A stretch of DNA of 64,000 bases from SZUA-35 sp963781035 (GTDB lineage Bacteria > Actinomycetota > Acidimicrobiia > Acidimicrobiales > SZUA-35). Below are positions 1-8,165 of the stretch, one piece after another. The position numbers and the translations under genes are program-made. The first letter of the stretch is position 1, and each line of letters begins with the position of its first letter. The notes under the pieces were generated by a model. It did no database searches and was not told the origin of the DNA. It saw only the letters and a list, made by a program, of their open reading frames with translations. The DNA lies in NCBI GenBank assembly GCA_963781035.1, contig CAWAEN010000009.1, positions 372,001-436,000 on the forward strand, written 5' to 3'.

Positions 1-932
1 TCACGTCCCGCTACGTGCTCGACAAGATCGGGGTTCTCGATCCAGACCGGATGGCACCATCCCTGGAGACCCGATCGGAGGACCAACTCTCGATCCAGGC
101 CGAGATCGCGGTGGCTGCGATCAGCGAGGCGCTGGCCCAGGCGGGACGAACCGGTGCCGACGTGGACGCCGTGATCCTGGGCGCATCCAACATCCAACGT
201 GCGTACCCGGCGGTTGCCATCGAAGTGCAGATGGCGATCGGTGCCCGTGGATGGGCCTACGACATGAACGTTGCCTGCTCGTCTGCGACGTTCTCGATCC
301 AGGCTGCCGTCGATGCCCTCAAGAACGGCTCTGCCTCCTGCGTGGTGGTCGTCAACCCCGAGATCACCTCGGCCCACAACAACTTCGAACTCCGAGACTT
401 CCACTTCATCTTCGGCGACGCATGCACCGCACTCGTGCTCGAACGCACCGAGGACGCGGTCTCGACCGATCGCTGGGAGATCCACGGCACTCGACTCCAG
501 ACCCAGTTCTCCAACAACATTCGAAACGACGCCGGGTTCATGAACCGAGCCGAGGACCACGAACGCCATCCGCACGAATTGGTCTTCCGGCAGAACGGAA
601 GCCGAGTGTTCAAGGAAGTGTGTCCCATGGTTGCCACCCACATCACCGAACACCTCCAGGACGGCGGCTACGACCCGCAGTCCGTTCGCCGGTTCTGGCT
701 CCATCAGGCCAACCTCAAGATGAATCAGCTGATCGCCAAAGGTGTCCTCGGCAGGGTCCCGGAGGCTGACGAGGCACCGGTCGTGCTCGACGAGTACGCC
801 AACACCAGCTCGGCCGGATCCATCATTGCGTTCCACAAGCATCGTGACGATCTGTCCGTCGGCGACCTCGGCGTGATCTGCTCGTTCGGCGCCGGGTATT
901 CCGTCGGCAGCGTCATCGTCGAGAAGATCTGA
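1..932 (+). CDS. Beta-ketoacyl-ACP synthase III (FabH/KAS III family), 5' end cut by window edge
   Basis: Thiolase-fold condensing enzyme. KAS III enzymes join an acyl-CoA to malonyl-ACP to start or extend fatty acyl chains in the cytoplasm. The full catalytic triad is visible: Cys in NVACSSATFSIQ (about base 265), His in WLHQANLKMN (about 705) and Asn in YANTSSAGS (about 800). The reading frame is open from base 3, with TSRY before the first possible start at 15, so the true start lies upstream of the window. The sequence suits the 3-oxoacyl-ACP synthase III branch that uses longer or unusual primers better than housekeeping FabH; that subfamily choice is inference. It converges on the next gene with a 7-base gap. 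Confidence 0.9.
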   Translation, partial: TSRYVLDKIGVLDPDRMAPSLETRSEDQLSIQAEIAVAAISEALAQAGRTGADVDAVILGASNIQRAYPAVAIEVQMAIGARGWAYDMNVACSSATFSIQAAVDALKNGSASCVVVVNPEITSAHNNFELRDFHFIFGDACTALVLERTEDAVSTDRWEIHGTRLQTQFSNNIRNDAGFMNRAEDHERHPHELVFRQNGSRVFKEVCPMVATHITEHLQDGGYDPQSVRRFWLHQANLKMNQLIAKGVLGRVPEADEAPVVLDEYANTSSAGSIIAFHKHRDDLSVGDLGVICSFGAGYSVGSVIVEKI

Positions 933-939
933 CTCGGAT

Positions 940-2133
940 TCAGCTGCGCATCAGGTCGTTCTGGTTCGAGGCCGGGAAACGCACGCGAACCAGCGTGTCA
1001 CCCACGAACGCATGGAACCGATCGATCTGCTCCTCGAGCATGGCTCGCTCCGACTTCGTGAGTTCGGCATAGAGCTCGACTGCGACCGTTCCGTCGTCCC
1101 GCTGAGCCCATCCTCCGACCACCTCGCCGTTTCGCCAGATGGTCGGCCCGGCGTTGCCCCAACCGTCGAAGGTCCGCTCCGCGGCGACATCACCGAGGTA
1201 CCACGCACGCTCTTTCCAACCCATGGTCGTGGGGTCGAGCCCGGGCAGGAGGGCGATCCACGGTTCGGACTCAGACGGTGCTGTGTCATCGGCACCGACC
1301 CACCCGATGGTGGGACTCTCGGGGTCGCCGTCGAGCAGCACCTGTTCTGCCCCGATGTCGGTCAGCGCAGTTCGCATCTGGCCGAGCGTCCAACCTGTCC
1401 ACCACCGGATGTCGGTCTCGGTTGCCGGACCGAAACGGTCGAGCCAGAGCGCCAGGAACTCCGCCGCTGCAGGACGCAGTCCGAGACCGGTGAGCGGCGT
1501 TCCCAGCCAGGTCTCGGTGTCGCTCCATGCGTACTCCGAGCTGTTCCAACCGTGGGAGGGGGCGGAGCGAACGAGCTCGCCGTCGAATCCGGCGAGGAGG
1601 AGCAGGCGCGTGTGGGCCGCAACTCGGGTCGCATGTTTCGTGCCGGCGCCGACGACCACCGAGCGGGTCAGCTCTGGCAGCCGCATGCCGATCTCACGGG
1701 TGGGCATCGGCCCCTCGGCGGCGAGGAGCATCCGTACCGATGCCAGTGCAGCCGACCACCAAGCTTCCCCGTCGGCAATGTCGTCCGCACCTTCGAGAAA
1801 GCCGAGGAACTTCTTCCGCTCGGCGGCGGCGATCTTGGCGGTCGCAGACGCATGAGCGAGCCGAGCGACGGCGGGCGTCATCACCCACAGCGTGCGACGA
1901 AAGGCATGGTGCCGGACGAGGGTCCGATCCTCGTAGAGAGCACGTTCGACGCAGCCGATCGATGGCTCGTTCATGCGGGCGCCGACCGAAAGGAAGACCG
2001 TCGATGGATCGGACGAGTGCAGCGCAGCCAGATCGACAGCGATCGAAGCGACGTCATCGGTTCGGTGTTCGACGGCCAGACGGTGCTGAACGCCGAGACG
2101 AAGTCGACGTTCGCCGGTGGTGATTCGTCTCAT
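940..2133 (-). CDS. Winged-helix DNA-binding protein, AlkZ-like (HTH_42, PF06224 type)
   Basis: A 397-residue protein with the layout of the HTH_42/AlkZ family, whose known members (AlkZ, AlkX) are DNA glycosylases that unhook interstrand crosslinks or remove alkylated bases. Family hallmarks are the early LHSSDPSTVFLS segment, where active members carry LxxQxQDP, a long helical middle, and a C-terminal block containing WIALLPGLDPTTMGWKER. The position of the catalytic Gln-x-Gln/Asp motif reads His-Ser-Ser here, so activity may be altered. Its start lies 6 bases after the dddP-like stop, so the two are probably co-transcribed. Function is inferred from family only. Confidence 0.8.
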   Translation of the reverse strand: MRRITTGERRLRLGVQHRLAVEHRTDDVASIAVDLAALHSSDPSTVFLSVGARMNEPSIGCVERALYEDRTLVRHHAFRRTLWVMTPAVARLAHASATAKIAAAERKKFLGFLEGADDIADGEAWWSAALASVRMLLAAEGPMPTREIGMRLPELTRSVVVGAGTKHATRVAAHTRLLLLAGFDGELVRSAPSHGWNSSEYAWSDTETWLGTPLTGLGLRPAAAEFLALWLDRFGPATETDIRWWTGWTLGQMRTALTDIGAEQVLLDGDPESPTIGWVGADDTAPSESEPWIALLPGLDPTTMGWKERAWYLGDVAAERTFDGWGNAGPTIWRNGEVVGGWAQRDDGTVAVELYAELTKSERAMLEEQIDRFHAFVGDTLVRVRFPASNQNDLMRS

Positions 2134-2139
2134 GTCGAG

Positions 2140-3441
2140 TCAGAGATCGAGGGCGTACTCGGTCAGCAGCTCCGGAGCGCCGTCGGTGATCAGCAGTTGG
2201 TTCTCGAGTTTCACGCCCTCGCCGCCCGATCTCGCTCCGACGAACGCCTCGACGGTCATGACCATGCCCGGTTCGAGCACTCCGTCGTAGCCGGCCGAAT
2301 CCCAGAACTGCGGGAAGTAGATGTCCGGCACTTCGTCGCACTGACCGACGCCGTGGAAGAGGCAGGAGTAATGCCGGTAGTCCTCCACCGGGGGGAACCA
2401 TGCCCCGAAGGTGAGCTCCCTGAACGTCGTGCCCGGTCGGAGGAGTTCGGTGTTCCGTTCGATCTGCTCCAGGGCCAGGTCGTGGGCGTGGCGGGCAGCC
2501 GGCCGTGCCGGCTCATCTCCGGCGATCCAGGTGCGCGAGATGTCGACCATCATCCCGTAGGCACCGACCAGGTCGGTGTCGTAGGCGACGACGTCGCCGT
2601 TCTCGATGATGCGACTGCTCGCCTCCTGGAACCACGGATTCGTACGGGGACCCGAGCTCAGGATCTGGGTCTCGATCCACTCCCCCGCTCGCCTGATGTT
2701 CCCCGCATGGAGGGTGGACCAGATGTCGCGCTCGCTCATGCCCGGCACGAGCGCGGCGCGCATCTCGTCCATGGTGGCTTCGCAGGCGTGAACCGCGCAC
2801 CGCATCGCCCGGATCTCGTCTGGTGACTTGATACGCCGCGCCTGCTCCATCACCTGTTGGCCGTTCCCGATCTCGATGCCGGCCCTCTGGAGTGCCAGAA
2901 CCGTCGGAACGTTGGTGCGGTCAACGGCCACGCGAGGACTCGGCCCACCTACGGCACGAGCCAACGCTCCCATCTCTTCGGCGAACTGATCTGCCTTCTC
3001 GTCGAAGCGATCACCGGCGATGAAGTAGTCGCTGCTGATCGCGGGCCGCACCTCCGCGAGGCCGTCGTGGTGCCCAGAGAGGAACTCGCAGCCGACGTAG
3101 TCCCAGAGCATCACGGTTCCGTCAGCGCCGACCCAGGCGTAGCGGGCGGCGTTGTGCATCACCCAGAGCTGCATGTTCGTCGAGTCGGTGACGTACCGGA
3201 GATTCATCGGGTCCATCAAGATGGCCCCGTCGAATCCGTATGCGACGAGCTGGGCGACGGTCCGCTCGACTCGGTGAGCTCGCAGCGCGTCGAGATCGGG
3301 CAACTCGAGCCCGGCGGCACTCCATGCCGCCTCGAGTCGAGCGCCGGGGCCCAGGACGAGATGATGACCTCTGGTGGCGGCGACCATCATCTCGGGTGTG
3401 GTGTCGGCCAGTTCGAGACTCTTGGTGATCTTGCCGACCAT
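2140..3441 (-). CDS. dddP: DddP-like DMSP lyase candidate (M24 metallopeptidase fold)
   Basis: 433 residues, close to the roughly 447 of characterised DddP. DddP cleaves dimethylsulfoniopropionate to dimethyl sulfide and acrylate using a di-metal site in a creatinase/aminopeptidase P fold. All six expected metal ligands are present: Asp288 and Asp290 (AYDTDLVG), Asp300 (DISRTW), His363, Glu398 (TVEAFV) and Glu413 (KLENQ). The lyase-specific residues also align: Asp369 in HGVGQCDE as catalytic base, Tyr358 and Trp93. The segments WIETQILSSGPRTNPWFQE and TDSTNMQLW strongly resemble DddP as I remember it and are not typical of proline peptidases. GGGGAGGA precedes the ATG. Probably in an operon with the upstream thioredoxin and the downstream winged-helix protein. 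Alternative: a related M24B hydrolase. Confidence 0.8.
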   Translation of the reverse strand: MVGKITKSLELADTTPEMMVAATRGHHLVLGPGARLEAAWSAAGLELPDLDALRAHRVERTVAQLVAYGFDGAILMDPMNLRYVTDSTNMQLWVMHNAARYAWVGADGTVMLWDYVGCEFLSGHHDGLAEVRPAISSDYFIAGDRFDEKADQFAEEMGALARAVGGPSPRVAVDRTNVPTVLALQRAGIEIGNGQQVMEQARRIKSPDEIRAMRCAVHACEATMDEMRAALVPGMSERDIWSTLHAGNIRRAGEWIETQILSSGPRTNPWFQEASSRIIENGDVVAYDTDLVGAYGMMVDISRTWIAGDEPARPAARHAHDLALEQIERNTELLRPGTTFRELTFGAWFPPVEDYRHYSCLFHGVGQCDEVPDIYFPQFWDSAGYDGVLEPGMVMTVEAFVGARSGGEGVKLENQLLITDGAPELLTEYALDL

Positions 3442-3520
3442 CGACGTGTCCTCCCCGGCTCATGGGTCTCCTGAGTGCCGGGAACCTACTGGCCGGCGAG
3501 CGGCCTGTCAGGCGGAGCGC

Positions 3521-3898
3521 TCAGGCGGAATCGCCGCCCGCCTGTTGCGCAGCAACCTCGGCTCGGACCTCTTCCATGTCGAGCTCTCGAACCTGACCGA
3601 TGAGGTCCTCGAGGGCCGGCGCCGGCAGAGCCCCGGCCTGGGAGAACAGTTGGATGCCGTCACGGAAGATCATGAGGGTGGGGATCGAACGGATGGCAAG
3701 TGCACCGGCCAGTTCCTGCTCGGATTCGGTGTCGACCTTCACGAAGCTGATGTCGTCGTGCTTCTCGGCCGCCGCCTCGAAGATGGGCCCGAACGACTTG
3801 CACGGCCCGCACCATTCGGCCCAGAAGTCGATGAGCACGATGCCATCGCCGGAGACGGTGTCTTCGAATGCGTCGAGGGTGAGTTCAGTGGTGGCCAT
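3521..3898 (-). CDS. trxA: Thioredoxin
   Basis: A 125-residue cytoplasmic disulfide reductase. The redox motif WCGPCK lies near residue 30 and the cis-proline is in RSIPTL, both as in thioredoxin 1. The ATG at 3898 begins MATTELTLD and has GGAG about 8 bases upstream; longer in-frame starts reach back into the divergent promoter region and look unlikely. The C-terminus carries an extra acidic/Gln-rich helix after the normal fold. It is first in a minus-strand group with the dddP-like gene, with a 79-base gap. Confidence 0.93.
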   Translation of the reverse strand: MATTELTLDAFEDTVSGDGIVLIDFWAEWCGPCKSFGPIFEAAAEKHDDISFVKVDTESEQELAGALAIRSIPTLMIFRDGIQLFSQAGALPAPALEDLIGQVRELDMEEVRAEVAAQQAGGDSA

Positions 3899-4175
3899 CG
3901 AGGAAACTCCAGTTTCTGTCGTGCAGTCGTTCGGTCGTGCGTGTGTTCGCACGGTGAACGCATCGGCGGATCGTCCGCTCAAAAGTCGAACCGGATGAGG
4001 TCGACCTCTATTCCATGGCGACGGTGTGTCACTCATCACGCCCCTCGACGAATCCGAACGATGCGGCATTCGTCGACACTGCGACCCCGAGGGGCTAGCT
4101 TCTTCCCGTCCAGTTCGTCGATGGACGAGGTCGTGTTCGCGACCTACCCGGCACCATCGACCCGAGAGAGGCGAC

Positions 4176-5417
4176 GTGACCCAGACGACCCAGGTACCCG
4201 ACCATGCAGCCGTGGAGACCACTCGCCAAAGCGAGGTGACCTATTGGGTCGATGAGCGCAACGGCGCCTTCCCCCTGCCGTGGTGGAAGCTGGCGCCCCT
4301 CGTCCTGCTCATCGGTTCAGTCTCCGTGGCGATCATGACGCTCGTCATGATCCCGATCTTCGAACGACAAGTGATCAACGGGGCCAAGGACGAACTTCGG
4401 GCGGCGGGTATCGACTCCTCGACGTTCGCGTTCGACGCGAGCTATCGAGACCTCGACATCCGGGGTGTCCTGCCCGAGGGGGTCAGCCTGGATGACATTC
4501 GAGCAGCCGCAGAGCGAACCGACGGCGTACGTGACCTCGATCTCGACTTCGACGCTGCGGTTCCCGCTCCCGTCGTCGTCCAGGACGAAGAAGACGAAGA
4601 AGCGGTCGCAGAACCGGTCATCGCCACGGCACCGACCGAAGTGACGGCCATCGTCACCGCCAGCGGTGTCGTTCTCGCCGGTCAAGTGCCGAGCGAACAG
4701 ATGCGATCATTGCTCGTCGCCCAGGCCGGGCGCCCGGATGCCCCTGGCCTGCCGACCGTCGACGTGATCGACGAACTGGTCGTGGCCGATCTCGATCCAA
4801 CCACCGCCGGCGCGAACGCTCGGGTCCTCCAGCTGGGCCTCCTGCTCACGCGGCTCGGGGACGATGCCGTCGGGTCGGCATCCATCACCGACACCACCTT
4901 CGACTCGGAGTGGACGGTCGGTTCCGACGATGACGCAGCGACGATCACCTCGACGGTGAATGCAGCGATACCGGCATTCGCTGACGGAGCCGCCACTTCG
5001 ATCACCGTCGTCGCACCGGCCATCGACCAGGAGATCGCCGCGCTCCAAGATGAGTTCGATGCACTCTCGGTCGAGATCAGGGAGAACGTCACCTTCGCAA
5101 CGGGATCGGATGTCCTCGATGACACCGCAACCGCCACCCTCGACAAGGTGGTCGAGCTCATGACCACCTACACAGAACCGGTTGTCGAGATCAGCGGCCA
5201 CACCGACGACGTCGGCAACGACGACAACAACTTGGCCCTCAGTGATGCTCGGGCCGCCGCCGTTCGTCAGTACCTGATCGACGCCGGGATCGACGAGGCA
5301 AGAATCCAGAGCATCGGCCGAGGCGAGACCGAGCCGCTGGTGAGCAACGAATCGGCCGAAGGTCGGGCGACCAACCGGCGGGTCGAGTTGATCGCTCTCG
5401 AGGTGTTCGTCGAGTGA
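4176..5417 (+). CDS. OmpA-family protein with N-terminal anchor and BON-like region (OmpATb/ArfA-like)
   Basis: 413 residues from GTG 4176, which has GAGAGAGG just upstream; earlier in-frame starts lack a ribosome site. Order: cytoplasmic tail, one membrane helix (WWKLAPLVLLIGSVSVAIMT), a central region with BON-like repeats separated by an acidic stretch (DEEDEEAVAEP), and a C-terminal OmpA peptidoglycan-binding domain (SGHTDDVGNDDNN, RIQSIGRGETEP, NRRVEL). This is the architecture of mycobacterial OmpATb/ArfA. It probably anchors to the cell wall. A small membrane coiled-coil gene follows, recalling arfB/arfC, but equivalence is inference. Confidence 0.88.
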   Translation: MTQTTQVPDHAAVETTRQSEVTYWVDERNGAFPLPWWKLAPLVLLIGSVSVAIMTLVMIPIFERQVINGAKDELRAAGIDSSTFAFDASYRDLDIRGVLPEGVSLDDIRAAAERTDGVRDLDLDFDAAVPAPVVVQDEEDEEAVAEPVIATAPTEVTAIVTASGVVLAGQVPSEQMRSLLVAQAGRPDAPGLPTVDVIDELVVADLDPTTAGANARVLQLGLLLTRLGDDAVGSASITDTTFDSEWTVGSDDDAATITSTVNAAIPAFADGAATSITVVAPAIDQEIAALQDEFDALSVEIRENVTFATGSDVLDDTATATLDKVVELMTTYTEPVVEISGHTDDVGNDDNNLALSDARAAAVRQYLIDAGIDEARIQSIGRGETEPLVSNESAEGRATNRRVELIALEVFVE

Positions 5418-5463
5418 GCTCTCACCGTCCGCCCGCTGTTCGACAGGTCGATCTCGTCCTCGT

Positions 5464-5508
5464 CACCGCTCCCCACATCACCGCTCCCCACATCACCGCT
5501 CCCCACGT
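5464..5508 (+). repeat. Three tandem copies of a 15-bp repeat
   Basis: The unit caccgctccccacat occurs three times head to tail (5464, 5479, 5494), the last copy ending in gt instead of at. It fills most of the 112-base gap between the OmpA gene and the small membrane protein gene. It is non-coding in the adjacent genes; a regulatory or slippage origin cannot be distinguished. Confidence 0.9.
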
Positions 5509-5529
5509 CGCTGCACAAAGGAACTGACC

Positions 5530-5820
5530 ATGCCCTTCGTTCTCTGGGAAATTCTCCTTCCGCTGATCATCGCGTTCCTTCTCGGCCTCTTCTTCGGCTG
5601 GCTCTGGTGGGGATGGCGTCGCACCAAGATCACCTATACCGAGTGGGAGACCATGCGCCAGAAGGCAGCTCGGTCTTCCAGTATCGAAGCCGAGGCCGAA
5701 CTGGACGAGCATCGCGCCGAACTGGCCGAGCTCCGCGCCGAACTGGACGAGCTCCGCGCCGACCGTGACCGGCTCCAAGCCGACATCGATGCCCACGTCG
5801 GAGATCCCGCCGCGAGCTGA
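5530..5820 (+). CDS. Small membrane-anchored coiled-coil protein, unknown function
   Basis: 96 residues. One N-terminal membrane helix (about residues 4-30, rich in Leu/Ile/Trp: ILLPLIIAFLLGLFFGWLWW) is followed by a basic stop-transfer patch (GWRRTK) and a heptad-like coiled coil with repeated AEL/RAELDELRAD from about residue 52. AAAGGA precedes the ATG with 7-base spacing. It follows the OmpA gene and is probably co-transcribed. I do not recognise a named family; a scaffold or partner of the OmpA protein is a guess. Confidence 0.8.
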   Translation: MPFVLWEILLPLIIAFLLGLFFGWLWWGWRRTKITYTEWETMRQKAARSSSIEAEAELDEHRAELAELRAELDELRADRDRLQADIDAHVGDPAAS

Positions 5821-5879
5821 CCCGTTTGCCGTCGGCGGTAGGAACCCACCGACACCACTGGGCGATCCCCACGCCATGT

Positions 5880-5924
5880 TGGGGGATTCCCCCAGCAGTC
5901 AGGGACAGGCCCCTGTGGCTGACT
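5880..5924 (+). terminator. Two adjacent hairpins, possible terminator
   Basis: TGGGGG-ATT-CCCCCA at 5880-5894 and a larger imperfect hairpin at 5897-5924 (arms AGTCAG..ACAGG and CCTGT..CTGACT). They sit between the small membrane protein and the acyltransferase gene. No T-run follows, so intrinsic termination is uncertain. Confidence 0.5.
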
Positions 5925-5931
5925 GTGGTGC

Positions 5932-7261
5932 ATGCCATCAGCGACCTCCACCACCGACACCGTCCCCACCGCCGCATCAGCGCCGGTCTCGATCGCCGAT
6001 CTTGCCGCAGCAACGAAGTCAGATCGGAATCGAGCGGTTGACTTCTACCGGGCGGCAGCCATGGTGGCCGTCGCCGTCGGCCACTGGGCCGCCATCGCCA
6101 TCTCGGTCGGGCCGACTGGTGATCTGATCACGGGCAACGCACTCGAGTTCGCCCCTTCGATGGCCTGGATCAGCTGGCTCTTCCAGGTGATGCCACTCTT
6201 CTTCGTCGTCGGCGGCTTCTCGTCGGCAGTCTCGCTCGACAGCCACCTCTCGAGGAACGGCCGTCCGCAGGACTGGGTTGCCGCTCGGTTGCGCCGCATG
6301 GCGGCGCCTGCCACGGTGCTCGCCGGCACATGGCTCGTCATCATCGGTGTCGGCACGGCCCTCGGCGTCGGCAACCTCGCCGCGGCCGGCGCAGTCGCCG
6401 CCGCCATTCCGCTCTGGTTCCTGGCCAACTACACCATCGACACCGCCATTGCCCCTTGGCTCTACCCGGCGTTCACAAGGAACCCGCGACGTGTTGCCGC
6501 ACTTGGTGTGGCGGTCGTTCGGCCTCCTCGAGATCCTGCGGCTGACCGGCCACCACACGATCGCTCAGCTGAACTGGGTGATCGGATGGTTGCTGTTCCA
6601 GGTCGCCGGCTTCGCATGGCGCGAGGGCCTCCTCCCCCGTGGCCGGACCATGGTCGCCACTGCAGCCGCACTGTGGGCTGCCGCGATCGCGGCCGTCGTC
6701 GGCCCATACCCGATGGCGATGGTTCATCATCCGGGCCTCGAGAACTCACCGACTCATCCTCCGTCGCTCGCGCTGATGCTGTTCGGCGCCGCCTACAGCG
6801 CGACAGCCCTTGCTGCGGCCCCTCGGATCAGCGCCGCACTCGCCAGGCGGCCGAAGGCGTGGGCCGTCGTGGTCGCCGCCAACGGCATCTCACTCTCGGT
6901 GTACCTCTGGCACTTCACCGCCGCCACCGTGGCGTCGGCCGTTCTCTATGCCCTTGATCTCCTACCGACGGCTGCGGTCGGAACCGGTGCGTGGTGGATC
7001 CAGAAGCTGCCGCTGATGGGCCTGTCCGCTGTGGCACTGGCGGCCATCATCGTCGGAGTGGGCCGGTTCGAGCGCCAGGCCCTGCTCGCCCCACGGACGC
7101 CGTGGAATGGTGGGCCGCTCTCGATGCTCGCGACCGCTGCGCTCATTTCAGGATCGGTGAAGCTGTGGTCGCTCGGGAGTGCCCTCGGCGTCGTGTCCGG
7201 TTGCACGCTGCTGCTCGTGGTCTGGTTTGCCGCAATGCGCACCACTACCGTCGATGCATGA
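5932..7261 (+). CDS. Acyltransferase 3 family membrane protein (one frameshift)
   Basis: A polytopic inner-membrane O-acyltransferase of the acyltransferase_3 type, which transfers acyl groups to surface sugars or other extracytoplasmic acceptors. The N-terminal FYRAAAMVAVAVGHW carries the family's histidine region, followed by about ten membrane helices and the late motif ISLSVYLWHFT. The frame changes near 6517 (about gcggtcgttc); removing one base joins AALGVAV to FGLLEILRLTGHH and gives 442 residues. The donor and acceptor cannot be told. Its stop overlaps the next start as ATGA at 7258-7261, implying translational coupling to the putative selenoprotein. No clear ribosome site precedes the ATG. 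Confidence 0.8.
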
Positions 7262-8118
7262 ACGACCTGTCCCGCTCGTCCACACGACGTGCACTCAGCT
7301 ACATCGACGTCTCGCGAACGTTCTACGCCGCCCACGGCTACGAGCGCCCGTACGAGTGGGCGGTACACGACACGACCCCGTTCCAGAGGCTCGAGCGGCC
7401 GCTGGCCGAAGCAACGGTCGGTGTGGTCACGACGGCGTTCCCCCACGACGCACCCCGCCCGAAACAAGCGATGGCCGTGCCGTGCGAACCGCTGCCCACG
7501 TCGCTGTTCACCGCAGACCTCTCGTGGCACAAGGAAGCGACCGACACCGACGACGTCGACACCTTTCTCCCACTCCGGGCACTCGCTCGGGCGCAGGACC
7601 GCATCGGCCGGGTCAGCGAGCGCTTCTACGCCGTACCCACCTCGCACAGCCAGCGGGCCAGCCGTTCGGACGCCGAACGAGTCGCCGAGTGGTGTGAGCA
7701 GGACCAGGTCGATGTGGTGCTGTTGGTGCCGCTTTGACCCGTCTGCCATCAGACCGTGAGTCTGATCGCACGCCATCTCGAATCGACCGGACGCCCGACG
7801 GTGATCATCGGGAGCGCTCGCGACATCGTCGAGGAGTGCCGCGTCCCCCGATTCGTGTTCACCGACCTTCCCCTCGGGAACCCGTGCGGCCCGCCCGGTG
7901 ACCGCTCGGCCCACGACCTCACGCTGCGTCACGCCCTCGACCTCGTCGAGCACGCATTCGCACCCGAGACCACCGTGCAGTCGTCGATCCGCTGGCCCAC
8001 AGATGAATGGCGCTCCAGCTACATGCGCGTCGATGAGACCAATCGCGACGAACTCCTCGCTCTCGGGGAGCGGCGGCGGCAGAAGCAGCAGAACCGCCGC
8101 CGCGAAAACACGACATAG
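7258..8118 (+). CDS. GrdB-like family reductase with predicted selenocysteine at in-frame TGA (UxxC)
   Basis: One frame runs from ATG 7258 to the stop at 8116-8118, interrupted only by TGA at 7735-7737. Reading TGA as Sec gives 286 residues with Sec160 in VPL-U-PVCHQT; Cys163 completes a UxxC redox pair. Both halves match the glycine/sarcosine/betaine reductase selenoprotein B-like family, whose usual members, as I recall them, carry CPVCHQT here and continue with SLIARHLE..TVVIGSARDIVE and RFVFTDLPLGNPCG. A 7-bp hairpin lies at bacterial SECIS distance. Substrate unknown; likely a redox enzyme. Alternatives: a true nonsense mutation, or a sequencing error of TGC. No selA/B/C/D genes are in the window. 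Confidence 0.75.
7748..7766 (+). promoter_or_regulatory. Candidate bacterial SECIS hairpin
   Basis: ATCAGAC (7748-7754), loop CGTGA, GTCTGAT (7760-7766): a perfect 7-bp stem with a 5-base loop containing G-U. The stem begins 10 bases after the TGA and the loop G is the 19th base after it, inside the range known for bacterial SECIS elements read by SelB. It lies wholly within coding sequence, as bacterial SECIS must. Confidence 0.6.
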
Positions 8119-8165
8119 GCCATCAGGACCGGTCGTCGGATCCGGCGCTCAACCACGACCGATTC

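Noticed and set aside
1012..2826. 604-codon plus-strand open frame
   Set aside because: It is antisense to the AlkZ-like and DddP-like genes, has no family features, and results from GC-rich codon structure.
2140..3441. Xaa-Pro aminopeptidase
   Set aside because: The fold is shared, but the Asp/Tyr/Trp set and several segments match the DMSP lyase better.
7735..7737. TGA as ordinary stop with a separate downstream gene at 7756
   Set aside because: Both parts match the same protein family in the same frame, and the downstream part lacks a ribosome site and the redox motif.
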